DNA from: Apostichopus japonicus
Taxonomy: Eukaryota > Echinodermata > Holothuroidea > Aspidochirotida > Stichopodidae
Assembly (NCBI RefSeq): GCF_037975245.1
Contig: NC_092564.1
Span: 4,491,484-4,555,483 of the forward strand
DNA length: 64,000 nt
Reading direction: 5' to 3'
This document shows, in pieces, positions 34,001 through 46,300 of this stretch (the first letter of the stretch is position 1; every line of letters begins with the position of its first letter). Below the pieces are notes generated by a model, which was given only the letters and a program-made list of their open reading frames with translations, ran no database searches and was not told the origin of the DNA. A program made the translations under genes and the position numbers.

Positions 34001-36109
34001 AATATTCGCATACTTTACCATGAACTCGTCGACCTTTAGATTTTTTTCTCGAAATTTTGGAGGCGTTTGGTTTTGTGAAAAATTCTCAGTTTCATTTAAA
34101 AGCCAAAATACAAACTGAAATACCTGAAGATAAAACGTCAACATTTAGGATAAAACGGCTTGTCCATATTTCGAAGCACAGCGTCGACATTTCGTCATAA
34201 ACTACCCAGGTTGAAATCATGTAAAAAAGAAAGTCGAAGTTGGCAAAAGTGAACTTTTGGGCATAAGAAGTTGAAACTTATGAGACTAAAAAAGAGAATT
34301 TCGTTAACAAAATCTGGGCAGTACAAATTTAAAGCTGTGTTTAAATAATAGTCGGCCATTTTTGGATCATTATATCGAAATTTCATGTCCATGACATGTG
34401 TTCAAGGGAGTGGACGCCCAAGTTGAAATTTTGGTTCACTATATATAAAGTCAACATTTCGAGGAAAAAACAATTTGAAGAGAACTTGTAAAAAATATGG
34501 ATGAGTCGTAGTGTTGACCAAAATACCGAAATATGAAGAATAAAAATTGGTCGCTCTAAAAATCAAGGTGTCCCGATTGTATGATCTCGAAATATGTAAG
34601 AAAGAGTAGTAATTTGGAGACAAAATAGGCAAAATTTCGTTTTATCTGGGCTACCACATCATCTACAGAACTAACACGCTTCTATAGGGAAACCATTAAA
34701 CCTCATTAAAATTCTGCCCGTCATTTTTTATTGTTTCTTGTACACCATATACGCACTTTATAAGCGATGTACGATCATACAATTTAACTAGTTTTTAATG
34801 GAACTAATTAAGAAGCATGACTTGAGGGATCCGAAATTAACTGAAGAAACACTACTATACAGGTATGGGGGCGGGCTTCCGAGTAAACGGGAAATAGACG
34901 GTTTAAGCTGGTTATATATATATTGCTTTGTTGTAAAACGTGAAGCTCGGGAGTGACAACGGAGAAACCTCTGATTGAATGAATGTCTTTATCAACTTAG
35001 AAAGTAATTACCAAATTTCTACCTTCTCTACTTTCATCCGCAAACCAAGGCCCGCACACCCAAGTCACTCACATATACATTGCACTTTTAACCCACATAA
35101 AAAAAATGAAAGTTTTTATTAGCTGCATATAACCTTGCGTGTATATCGTGCCGAATTCTATGTACCTAATTTATCACAGTCTAATTATGACTAACAAAGG
35201 ACCAGCGTTTCACGTCAGTAACATTCATTTTCTCTGGGGTATGACCCCAGACCCTCCCTATGCATGGGTCTACCACAACGACATCAGGGCCACACTCCCC
35301 ACTTTTTAAAAAAAATCCCGGGTCTGTCAGGTATTTCAAGAGCCTTGAATAATGGCGCCGTATATCATAGACTATACTGCTTTTAGGGGAACCCAATGTT
35401 TGTCTAGGGTGGTGGGGCATGCATGAAAGAAGAAAAAACCCGTTTTTCTGACCTTTTTTGTTACGGGTTTGGGGATTGACAGATAGGGCTATTTGGATTT
35501 CCTTCACGCTATCAGTCATCATTCGCAAAATATACAACAAGTTTTGAGACAAGTTTGTTGTTATTGCTGCTATAGGATGTTTCAAAAACATGATTTCTCA
35601 TAGTATAAATAGAGGATACTTTTTTTTCATACATGGTATATGGATTTGCCATATTGAGTTTATTCTGTTGCTTGTGAGGTCAAACCTCATTTGAGTTCAC
35701 CAGATGTCAACTTTGAAAACCCTTTGACATGATACCTAACGATGAAAATCATGGATATATACTTCCCATACTATATGGTATGTGGATGCATCACATTGAG
35801 TACAATTGCCAGGTAGAGTTGACTGAACTGTGTTTAGCATGCCACAGTGTAATATTGTACATCATAAAAGTGTTTCGGGTCATTTATATTGTGACAGCTA
35901 TTTCTGGTTAACTTCAAGCAGAAGTCTATAGTGAAATCATGGTCAACGAACCTCAATGCATTTTGCATCCTGGTTATGTGTGCCATATTGCTATCGGCAT
36001 ATATATCTTCATGTTAGCTATATATGTTTTTTGTCGAAATGAATGATCGGTTTGATGGCAAACTTAGCTAACGTTTTGTTATATTAGCAGATAACTGTAA
36101 AATCTGTAA

Positions 36110-36170
36110 TTTGATATCATCAAATTGTTTGTGATATCATCAAGTGAATTGGTGATATCATCAATTTATT
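36110..36170 (+). repeat. GATATCATCAA repeats
   Basis: Three spaced copies of (T/G)GATATCATCAA occur within 60 bp just left of the GATATC-rich element. A related GATATCATCAAATATTTG lies at about 36719 on its far side. Confidence 0.8.
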
Positions 36171-36175
36171 GTGCG

Positions 36176-36521
36176 GCCGCATGGAAATCCATTCTAACAT
36201 ATAGTTTGGAATTTTAGATATCTGAAATTGAACTTTCGAGATATGTGAAATTCTATTTCAGATATCTTAAAAATTAAATTCGAGATATCTGAAATTGAAT
36301 TCGAGATATATGAATTAGAATACATATATCTGAAGTAGAATTTCAAATATCCCAAATTCGATAGTATTTCGAGATATCTGAAATTGATTTTAAGATATCT
36401 GCAATTATTTGTAGATATCTTCAATAAATTTGAGATATCTGAACTTGAATTTAATTTGAGATATCTGAAATTATTTCAAAATATATCTAAAATTCCTGAT
36501 TAAAATGGCTTTCCATTCGGC
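36176..36521. mobile_element. ~346-bp element with inverted ends and GATATCT-rich interior
   Basis: The left end GCCGCATGGAAATCCATT and the right end, read in reverse as GCCGAATGGAAAGCCATT, are inverted repeats continuing to TCTAA/TTTAA (about 19 of 22 matching). The interior is an imperfect tandem array of ~20-bp units built on GAGATATCTGAAATTGAATT, each with the palindromic core AGATATCT. It may be a miniature transposon with a minisatellite interior. No coding frame is seen and no target duplication was resolved. Confidence 0.7.
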
Positions 36522-38539
36522 AGGCTACAAGTTCGGAAAATTTTCGACACGTGCATAACCAATTCAGTTGATGATAGCGTTAGACAGTTAAACATTACTG
36601 ATAGGCCCAGACGCAATTGATTGCTGATAACACCATTTAATTGATTTATTTCACCAACTAATAAAGCGATAAGTCGGAAGTACGTAAAACAAACTATATG
36701 TGATAATTAACACATATATGATATCATCAAATATTTGTTGACATCAGCAGTTTATTTGTTGATATTATTCTTCAGGTATGTATATCTGCACAAACAGAGT
36801 GGCTGGTTTCACCAGTTTACAATAACATCACGTACACTTGATGTAATTATTTTGTTTGTTATACGTTGCCACATCGGTCGATTAAAGCAACGTTGAAGTA
36901 TAGCCAAATTTGCGACATCCCTAAATTTACATTCATTTACACCGTTGCCATTATCATTTCCGCCGGTTTATGTTTGACACCCCTCCCCTCCCTAGTCCGC
37001 CCACTCCTTCCACTCCCTCCCCAAAGGAACATTGCGCAATCTACTTTCTCGTTATACAACTGTATATCGATCGCAGAACTACATTACATGATATCAATCA
37101 ACCGGCATACGAGCAAGGAGCTACAACTTACAAGTCGAAGCATTATCAATTCTGTGAGAAATCGGTGTGCTAAGACTTATTTTCGTGTATATTAGGCCCT
37201 AGCGTACTGTAAAAAATGGGTTACATCTGCGACTGAAAATGCATCATTCCTAACCTCACGAACTTAGTTAATCCTACTTCCTAAGAAGTAAGAGCTATGG
37301 TAACTCGTAAGATTACTATTATGATACAGGCCTACAGCATACCTCTAGGCTCTAGAGCATCGTATACGTAGAGCATCGTATACGAAGTTCGGTTCTCTAG
37401 AGACCGTCATGAAGCCATAGCGTATGACTTCCTAGTACTAGTCAAGGGCCTACATGCAATATTGGTACCATTCATTTGACGAATCGAATCTCAATCCGTT
37501 TTCAAATCGAATTTTGATCTTTCCAATGGCATTACTGTAGCCTAGGCTAGTAAAAGTTCTCTTTTAGTTTTACAGTAACCAAGGCTGAGGTGACCAGTGT
37601 TACAAATTGATTGCCACCAATATTAATCAATATCTGCATAATCGGGCAAGTACCAGCTTGAAATCGGTTTTGATGGCTTGTATCACATTCACAGACATCA
37701 AGCTTTGGCCTGTTATAGTCTATAAGTAACTAATGTTAGGCCTCATATTGTTTTAAGGACCAAAGGCCTAACCCACACTAGCTAAGTAACAAGGTCAGAC
37801 TCAAAGTCAAAGCTGAATTGAACCATATTGACTTGATCACTGTTCATTAGTTGACATGTGGTCATGTTTCCAGGGTAGAAGGGATTTGTTTGCCAATAGT
37901 AGTTGTACCAGAGGTCTTTTCTTTAACTCCAGAAGTTACAAAGTAGGATTAATATTCGGCATAACTTGTTTTCTAATAGGGTTGTAAATGAGTGGAACAG
38001 TTTGCCTGAGAAAGTTGTACAGTACCTGCAAGTAGTGTGAATGGGTTTAAGAAATGCTTTGAACAAGCACTTTAAGCATTGTAATTGTGTCTGAGTGTTT
38101 GTGTCTTCAGTTTTTTATCTCTCCTATAGAGTCCTTGATAGTGACTTGAGTGTCCTTCCTGATCCTTTTTTTTCTACAAAACTAAAGTAAATTATAAAGG
38201 AAGCATACACTCAAAACGTATGAGTTACCATTAATTCTTTGCTTATCTCATCCAGTTAAAAAAGCAACAATCAGGTAGCATCTATGAGAATTTAGAAAAA
38301 ATGATAATTTTATGCTTGAATGACTATTGTGGGAGTTCCTTAGCCCATTGTGAATTTTAAGGATGCAATAAACACACACTTGACATTTCATTTCATTTAT
38401 TGAAACCAGTATAAATATAGCATATTTATAAAAAGGAGTACACATGTCAAACTCAAAAATAAATAAATATGAAAACCATGATAGATAAGATGTTCAAAAG
38501 ATTGCACAACAAGAAAGTGTTAAAACTATGTACATAATG

Positions 38540-39944
38540 GTGAGAGCTAGGTATCCGGCCGGATATCCGGTCCAGCCGGACTATCCGGCCGGATAGTGAA
38601 CAATTATCCGGTTCCTGTTCCGGCTGGATATTTTTCAAAATCCGGCCGGATCTTTTTCAAAATCTGGCCGGATCTTTTTCAAAATCTGGCCTGAATTATT
38701 CCTTAAAAAGGTGTTGGTATTAACTTAAATCAATGTAAACTATTTCCAAAAATTAATAAAAACATTCAAAGTAAGGAAAAATTAGGTTTAACATGATTAA
38801 TTTAATTTTATCAATGGTCTGACCCACTGTTTCTAAAGATCAACCAAAATAATACAACTACTGTAATTATATGAAGCTATATACAACAAATACAGTTTGC
38901 AGTGAAATCATTTCTTGCAGCCTTCATCAGTTTAATGTTGTGCAGTTAAAATAGACCATTCATATACTTATCAGTCAAAATACTGTTCCATTGAATCTTT
39001 ACTTTCCCATTATTGTTGGCATTCATGTTTTCTCTGAATTTCTATGTGAAACAATCTCTTATATGGTGAAATATGTCTGAATTTTTTTAATTCCACAAAA
39101 ACCACTTCATCTTAAAGTTCATTCTTAAACCTTAGAATAACTTTAATTCTCATCAAGAAAGCTTAATTCCAGAGCTGACAATAAACAAAAGTAACCTTTC
39201 TACAGTCATCACATACAGAGACAATTATCTTAGTAAATAATTTAACAACATGTGACTGATCTAACAAAATGATTGCCATATTTATATCTTTTTGAGGTTT
39301 CAAGCTATCATTCCTTAAATAATTATATCTTTAAAATGATTTGTTGCAGAGTAAGTCTTCTTCATATATACTGTAACGATGCTATTTGGGAATGTAAACA
39401 AGTTTAATTTCCTGCTTTCACTGTATGTTGAACATATTTTCTCAAATTGTTATGAAGGAAGAGAAGTTTTTCTCCAGTTTTTGGAAGAAGGCGAGCACGT
39501 TGCTGGTCAAAAATTTTTCCTGCTTCAGAGAAAAGACGCTCTGAATATACAGAGTGAAATGTAGCTTCCCGTTTTAAAACAAACTTCATACTGTAGGTAG
39601 TATGTAGTATTTTTCCAGCAAACAAATTTACATACTGTATCAAGCTTGTCAGCAATTATATAGTACAGTAGTTATTTTATTAAAGAATGTAGATTACACC
39701 ACTTCAAGTCATATTTAATCTCATAAATGGGGTCTTAATATCACCTTCTTTATAATATGCGTATACCTCACCTAAGATTTGCTCCTTGTTTCATACTTCT
39801 ACTTCTTATTAATGATTTTCTTTTGTGTAATGAAAAAATCCGGTTCCGGCCGGATTTTATCCAGCCGGATTTCATGTACTATCGGGCAAAATCCGGTTCT
39901 GGCCGGATCCAAAAATTTGGATCCGGTGCATCCCTAGTGAGAGC
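38540..39944 (-). mobile_element. hAT-family DNA transposon remnant with 8-bp target-site duplication
   Basis: A perfect 8-bp duplication GTGAGAGC (38540-38547 and 39937-39944) flanks an element of 1389 bp (38548-39936). The ends are TAGGTATCCGG on the left and, read in reverse, TAGGGATGCACCGGATCC on the right, matching the usual hAT start TAGGG-TGCA. Both ends are packed with GGCCGGAT motifs. An 8-bp duplication is diagnostic for hAT. Inside, on the minus strand, is the C-terminal part of a hAT transposase. The element is internally deleted and non-autonomous. Confidence 0.93.
39404..39655 (-). pseudogene. hAT transposase C-terminal dimerisation-domain fragment
   Basis: The minus-strand frame contains SVYSERLFSEAGKIF (residues 35-49), RARLLP (53-58) and EKLLFLHNNL (62-71). 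These fit the conserved hAT C-terminal dimerisation region (SERLFS.AG ... R..L.P ... LFL..N). The upstream DDE catalytic core and the BED zinc finger are missing, so this is a remnant. Its position within the hAT ends and their 8-bp duplication supports the assignment. Confidence 0.88.
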
Positions 39945-40147
39945 ACACATACAGTATGCCGTCTAATGTTTTGGTAATGACATGAGATCAAGCATACATA
40001 ATTAACAGTCATTTTCAGGGATGTCCTCAGCTGAAAAAATAAATCAGTTTTGTTCATTTAAATATGATGTTAACTACAATAATGAGACAACAGTTGTTTG
40101 AAACAGCATTAACTATAAATTCAGTGTTGTAAATTTTGTTTTTTCAG

Positions 40148-40192
40148 GTATTCTTCTGGAATTTCTCTCATATAATAGTCACATGCCAATAA
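40148..40192 (+). promoter_or_regulatory. MSMO1 5' UTR part of the first coding exon, with overlapping upstream ATG
   Basis: A good acceptor (TTTTTTCAG) ends at 40147, so at least one upstream non-coding exon is expected. An ATG at 40183, ten bases before the chosen start and out of frame, opens an 11-codon ORF that ends inside the coding sequence (stop 40216-40218). Both ATGs have a weak -3 base; the main one has the better +4 G. Confidence 0.55.
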
Positions 40193-40360
40193 ATGGAGAA
40201 CTTTTGGTTCAGTTCTAATGTGACTGAAAGAGTCATTGGTGCTGCCTACTACCTCCCTTCAAATCCACTGGAGTCACACATGGAAGATGGCTGGAATTAC
40301 ATGAATAACCACTTTTCAAGGTTTCAGATTGCCTGTTGGGGATCATTACTAGTCCATGAA
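40193..40360 (+). CDS. MSMO1: MSMO1 coding exon 1
   Basis: It encodes 56 residues from [13 protein letters not shown] to [13 protein letters not shown], matching human NPLQEPFKNAWNYM and FQIATWGSLIVHE. The donor GTAAGT is in phase 0. Confidence 0.94.
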
Positions 40361-43300
40361 GTAAGTCTGCATCTTAATATATGCTGTTCTTTTCTCCTGA
40401 AATGAAACAGCGTACTAGAGAACACATCGGAGAGAGACCGCAAATGTATTTCTAGAACTACAAACCTCTCTTGACCTTTAAAGTTTAATCCATCACTTTT
40501 TGATCCATTAATTAGTCCAAAAGGAAGTTTACAAGTCTAGACTAAAACCCAGGGAGTTTTTCAATACATTCTCTGTTCTATACTTTTCTGTTTCCACTCC
40601 TTCTCCATCATCCAACTTCTCTTCCTCTCATTCTCTCCCTCTCCAACTCCTCCTCCTCCTCCTTCTCTCTTCTTAACACAGCATTTTTGCCAAGTACAGG
40701 TGCAAGAAATCCACTGAGTGAATGAAACTAATCTCTGTTTCCGCTGTCAATAAAAGCATTATCATTCCATATAGCTCACTTATTTGGAATTAAATATGCT
40801 AACATTTCTTCAATTCTTTTTGCAGGTTGCCTTCGTTTTACTGAACCTACCGCTCTTTGTTGCACAGTTTGTGCCTTTTCTCCAACGTTACAAAGTTCAA
40901 ACGGTAAGACCTTGTGCAGCATTAATTGCAGGAAATAGTTCACATGTTAGACATGTTTATATACTGATAGTTAGTACAATGGCCTTGAGAACTAGTTATG
41001 CTAACTAAGGTCTCTCTACCTACTGTTACAACTCTGGTATGTTGTTTGGTTGTAACCCTCAACCATAATGCTCTAACACATTTGACTGTCTTTTGGAAGT
41101 ATGGCTTTCACATTTGTCAAATTGATTATACCACTGATATATTCTTTTCAATTTTTTTATAAAGGAAATAGATTGTTAACTAGAAATGAATTTATAAACC
41201 CTTCCCTGAAGCTTTCTGGGTAATATCCAGTAAAACTAGAGTGTGACCTTGTTTACATGGTACGTAAGGTTAGGCCTTTCGTGACCTCTGACCAACACCC
41301 CCCCCCCAGTACAGAAATGGTTAAATAGAGTTCATCACAGACTAATGTCTGAACAGCAAACATTTTAAAGTACTTGTATTGCTAAGACAACTGATTCTAA
41401 TTCTGTTTGTTGCCAAATAACTTTTATGTTAAATAGATTTGATGTGTGGCAAGCTCAATCTAACTTCTCAGGAGAAGGCTGAGAAGTAATCTAATTCCAA
41501 CTAATTACAATGCTTGATTTAAATGGTCACAAAATTGGAACAGACCAATCATTAGTCTGCATAAACACCCATTCTTGGAAATCTAATTAAGGACATTTCA
41601 AAATGGTGAATTGCATATTGTATGTTCAATTTGTCAATTCATACAGTTGATAATAATGATAATAATAATTAAGGATTTATAATGAACATATATCCACTTT
41701 GCAAAGCACTGACAAGAGCAACCATTGTACAGACCACAAAAATAATAATAATCAGAAGAATTTAGAAATGACATCAAAATCCCGAGTCATTTTTTCCCAA
41801 CACTTGAATCGCTTTGGCCTCTTTTTATAGGAAAGACAAAGTACTGGTTTAAGATGAATAATACAACAAGTACAGTAGAAACAGCAATATTATCAACCTG
41901 GTAATTCCTTTTTTGTTCTTTGGTGTCGATGTTGTTGTTATTGTTGTCTTGTTGTCATATCTCTTCTGGGATCATCTTATCATTCCCGTATTGTTCCTTG
42001 TTCTCTAAGATAGCTAACCTTACTCTTTCTTCTTCTTCTTCTTCTCTTCTAGGACAAACCAGAAAGCTACGTCGATCAATGGAAAGCCCTAAAGTTGATC
42101 ATGTTCAGTCATGTCTTCATCGATACTCCCTTCACGTGTGGTACCTATGTCTTTACCGAATTCTTCAACATCCCGTTCTCGTGGGAATCGATGCCATGTT
42201 GGTATGTACTTGGCACTGAGCCCTGCCTGTCATTTCATGATAAGAACAAGCTATGTTGATTGTATGTTAATGAAGAGTGCACACAGTGTATGTTAATTGA
42301 ATTGTGCACACTTTGGTGGGTGGGTGTGACAAGTTACCAATGACCAGGGGTTAAGTTGTAAAGTTGTGTGAGGAGGCATTAGCCTCATACAAGACTGTAA
42401 ACCTTCAACTTTTAACTTTGAAGAGCAATGTTCTGATATACTTGGAATGTACACCAATTCACACAGAGACATTTATTGGATACACTTTGAGAGAGGTGAA
42501 GTGAAGCTTTTTAAATCCTTGCATAAACATACAGTATATGTGTTTGTGTGTGAAGAGAACCGTGGATGGCGGGGGAAATTACCAGATTTATGGTCCTTCG
42601 CTTCGAACTCACAAGTTATAAATGAGGATGCAAGAGTGTTCTTGCGTTGAAACCACGGCTGACGATTTATTACAAAACTCTAAATGATAATATACATATG
42701 AACAAATCATGATACATAATAATATAAATGGCTTAATGAACTCCTTTCAGGGAAAACCTATATAACTACCCGACTCAACCATGTACACCGTTACCCAACC
42801 ATGCTGTCTAACCATATCCCTTTAGTGCAAATCATAAAAAACAAATAAAACAGATGAATGACACCAATCCTATACTTCCCAACACCATTAGTTGTACAAT
42901 ACTGTACAAAATGTATAATGAACACGATCCATAATCATCTGCACTTCGAAATAATACAATAAGTTTGTCAACAGACGAGGACTTTTACCACCTCAATAAT
43001 AGCCATGGCAACCCATGCCAGCTGCAACCATTACAGGAATTTCCACCCAACTGTTCCTAGACAGTAGGAATTTTCACCCCCTGAACCCACAAACTCTCAA
43101 GAGTCTTGTCGCTCTATAGCTGTCCACAATGCCGGGCTAAGATTCAAGGACAATCTCTGAGACATAACTTTAAACAACAGTAACAAATGATGTTCAAAAT
43201 ACAAAATCATTATATACTCTCTAAACAGTGAGCAGTACAATACTCGACAGGTACAATTATAATCAACTGTCAATACAACGAACCAGGATGACAAACATCG

Positions 43301-46300
43301 TTAACTTTCTGTAAAACCCAACGTTACAATGCATAGATGCCACCATATACCCAACCTAACCGGTATTGTAAGTTGTAACCCAACACTTAACAGTAACACT
43401 ACAGTATAATAGTACACAATAGCACCCACGTGCTTAACGATAAACAAGACACGCCATGAACCCGTAGGACCAAGGTCCAAAAACATAACCTAACATATGT
43501 ACTTTGTACAGTAAAGCGCAGCCTATGCAAAGGGCAACACTTAAAACTACAATTCAATTAAGTAACAATAGGGTACGTACAGCATTTATAAACAATACTT
43601 AACACTTAATCTCTTACTAAATTGAGGTCAGCTAGCTCGCGGAAAAGAAGACTTCTCTACGCTCGCGGCGCGTAAGATCGCGGACATCGAGACTCCATCA
43701 GGTGCGGTGGTCACACTCTCGCCAGCTCGCTGCATGTTGGTAGAACCGACATCCTGGAAACCAGTGGCTTCTCGTCTGAAGCTGAAAACCAGCCAAAACC
43801 CGAGGCATCCTGCCTCTTAGAAGGGGGACATCTCCTCACTGACAACTAGACAGTCCAGATATGGGTATCTCTGGGCAATTTATGACCCGAGCGCAATAAA
43901 ATTAACAAAATACTAAGGGGTTTACGAGGCGAACCCCGGAGCTCTGCAGAGACGCTGCTAGCCATCTTGCAGCGTGTACACGTGCAAAAGCTATGTGCAC
44001 AACTAACGCTACATACACATAAATATGCATAGGGTGCAAACCACAAAATTTCGCTTCACTACATGTGTATGTATGTAATGCATTGGAATGTGAACACAAT
44101 AATTCAAAAGGTTCATGGGTATATTTAATTTAGCAATTGGTGGATAGACCAACCTCATAGAGAACTGTTGTTTTTTGGTGGAGGTCAAAGGTCAGTTGCA
44201 GTCATTGGAGGCAAAAACCAGAAATATTGGTAAACGCATTAATACAAAAAGCTGGTATGAACTCCATACATAGTATTTCGATCCACTACAGTGAGTACAA
44301 TAATGGTTTTGTTATCTGTGAAGATCATATCAATCAGTAGGCCTGTTATCTCTTTGGTTAAAGGGGATGTGATACTCATTAGTGTGACAACAATACATCA
44401 AATGTTCCATGTATTTTTCTTGCCTATTACTTCAGTTCTAGTGTTTCTAAGTTTGCTATGTACTTACTAGGTCTTTTCTTACATAGAAACCAAGCTATGA
44501 ATATTCATATATAGCAATACATTTTCAATAAAAAAGTAAGTTATCGGGTGAAGCATAGCAAACTGATTTGCCACATTCAACTCTCTACATAACTGAAAAC
44601 ATGTGTGACTGCTTTCCTTATACTTTTATGGCGAGCAAAGGCACAAACTTCACAACTTAGTAAAAGCTTTAGTTTACAGTTTGCTTGCTTAAAATAATCA
44701 CACTTATGCTAATTTTGCAGGTATTCCATCGTGGGCTATATATTTCTATGTTTGGTCGTTGAGGACACATGGCACTACTTTTTGCATAGGATTATGCACG
44801 ATAAGAGGTTCTACAAACACTGCCATAAAATACACCATACATTCCAGGTGAGTCATTAAGTTGATTGTTTAATCATTTGTACAACAATTAACCTGAAAAA
44901 TGGTACAAAGTGATAATGACTATGGTGTATCTACTAGTTTATTAAGTTGAATAACATCTCAGGCTTTGACTCTATGGTGAATCATTGTGTTGTTTTCCAT
45001 TAAGTTTTCACCAAACGTGCTACACAGGTTGGTGGAAGGTTTACATTCAGTATATTATCATACAAATTTACTATCGAACATCTCAGGCTATGACGCTGTG
45101 ACAAATCACTGTTTTGAGTTTAATTAGAGTTTTACAAAACATGCTATTCGGATCGGTGGAAGGTTAACATTCAGTATATGATCATAAAAATTTACCATCT
45201 AATTATGAATAACATCTCAGGCTATGACGCTGTGACTACTACACTATTTTGAGTTTAAATTAGAGTTTTACAAAACATGCTATGAGGGTGGGTGGAAGGT
45301 TTACATTCAGTATATTATCATACAAATTTACCGTCTCATTATGAATAACCTCTCAGGCTATAAACTGTGACAAATCACTATTTTGAGTTTCATGAGAGTT
45401 TTACAAAACATGATATGCAGGTTTGACGGTTTTCATTCGGAGGTTATTATACAAATTTACCATCTATTTATGAATAACATCTCAGGCTATGACGCTGCGA
45501 CTACTACACTATTTTGAGTTTAAATTAGAGTTTTACAAAACATGCTATGAGGGTGGGTGGAAGGTTTACATTCAGTATATTATCATTCAAATTTACCATC
45601 TAATTATGAATAACATCTCAGGCTATAAACTGTCACAAATCACTTTTTTGAGTTTCATTAGAGTTTTACAATACATGACATGCAGGTTTGTGGACGGTTT
45701 TCATTCGGAGGTTATCATACAAATTTACCGTCTCATTATGAATAACATCTCAGGCTAAAAACTGTGACAAATCACTATTTTGAGTTTCATTAGAGTTTTA
45801 CAAAACATGATATGCAGGTTTGTGGACGGTTTTCATTCGGAGGTTATTATACAAATTTACCGTCTCATTATGAATAACCTCTCAGGCTATAAACTGTGAC
45901 AAATCACTATTTTGAGTTTCATGAGAGTTTTACAAAACATGATATGCAGGTTTGTGGACGGTTTTCATTCGGAGGTTATTATACAAATTTACCATCTCTT
46001 TATGAATAACATCTCAGGCTATAAACTGTGACAAATCACTATTTTGAGTTTCATGAGAGTTTTACAAAACATGATATGCAGGTTTGTGGACGGTTTTCAT
46101 TCGGAGGTTATTATACAAATTTACCATCTCTTTATGAATAACATCTCAGGCTATAAACTGTGACAAATCACTATTTTGAGTTTCATGAGAGTTTTACAAA
46201 ACATGATATGCAGGTTTGTGGACGGTTTTCATTCGGAGGTTATTATACAAATTTACCGTCTCATTATGAATAACATCTCAGGCTATGACGCTGTGACAAA

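Larger units (their letters stand above)
31046..40147. other. Divergent intergenic region between BMPR2 and MSMO1
   Basis: Both promoters and any upstream non-coding exons should lie here, but I could not place transcription starts. Seen inside: a region rich in TAGGCCTA-like words at about 32090-32620, a stretch with many GAAATTT/AAATTTCG words at 34040-34640, and a GATATC-rich element at 36176-36521. A C-rich pyrimidine stretch lies at 36976-37025 and a hAT remnant at 38548-39936. The 136-codon minus frame at 35181-35591 crosses a GGGGTATGACCCC palindrome and looks like repeat sequence rather than a gene. Confidence 0.6.

Noticed and set aside
35181-35591. 136-codon minus-strand open frame upstream of MSMO1
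   Set aside because: It crosses a GGGGTATGACCCC palindrome and resembles repeat sequence. No protein motif.
37379-37389. TATACGAAGTT, identical to part of a loxP arm
   Set aside because: Only one 11-bp half-arm is present, without spacer or second arm. It arises from a local duplication of AGAGCATCGTATACG and is coincidental.
43846-43975. Possible 2A-like ribosome-skipping peptide ([11 protein letters not shown])
   Set aside because: The essential DxExNPGP part is missing in all three frames that follow, so no 2A function is claimed. Only the wider GC-rich block is reported.
45489-45758. 89-codon frame with an internal repeat
   Set aside because: It is the translated 132-bp tandem array in an MSMO1 intron.
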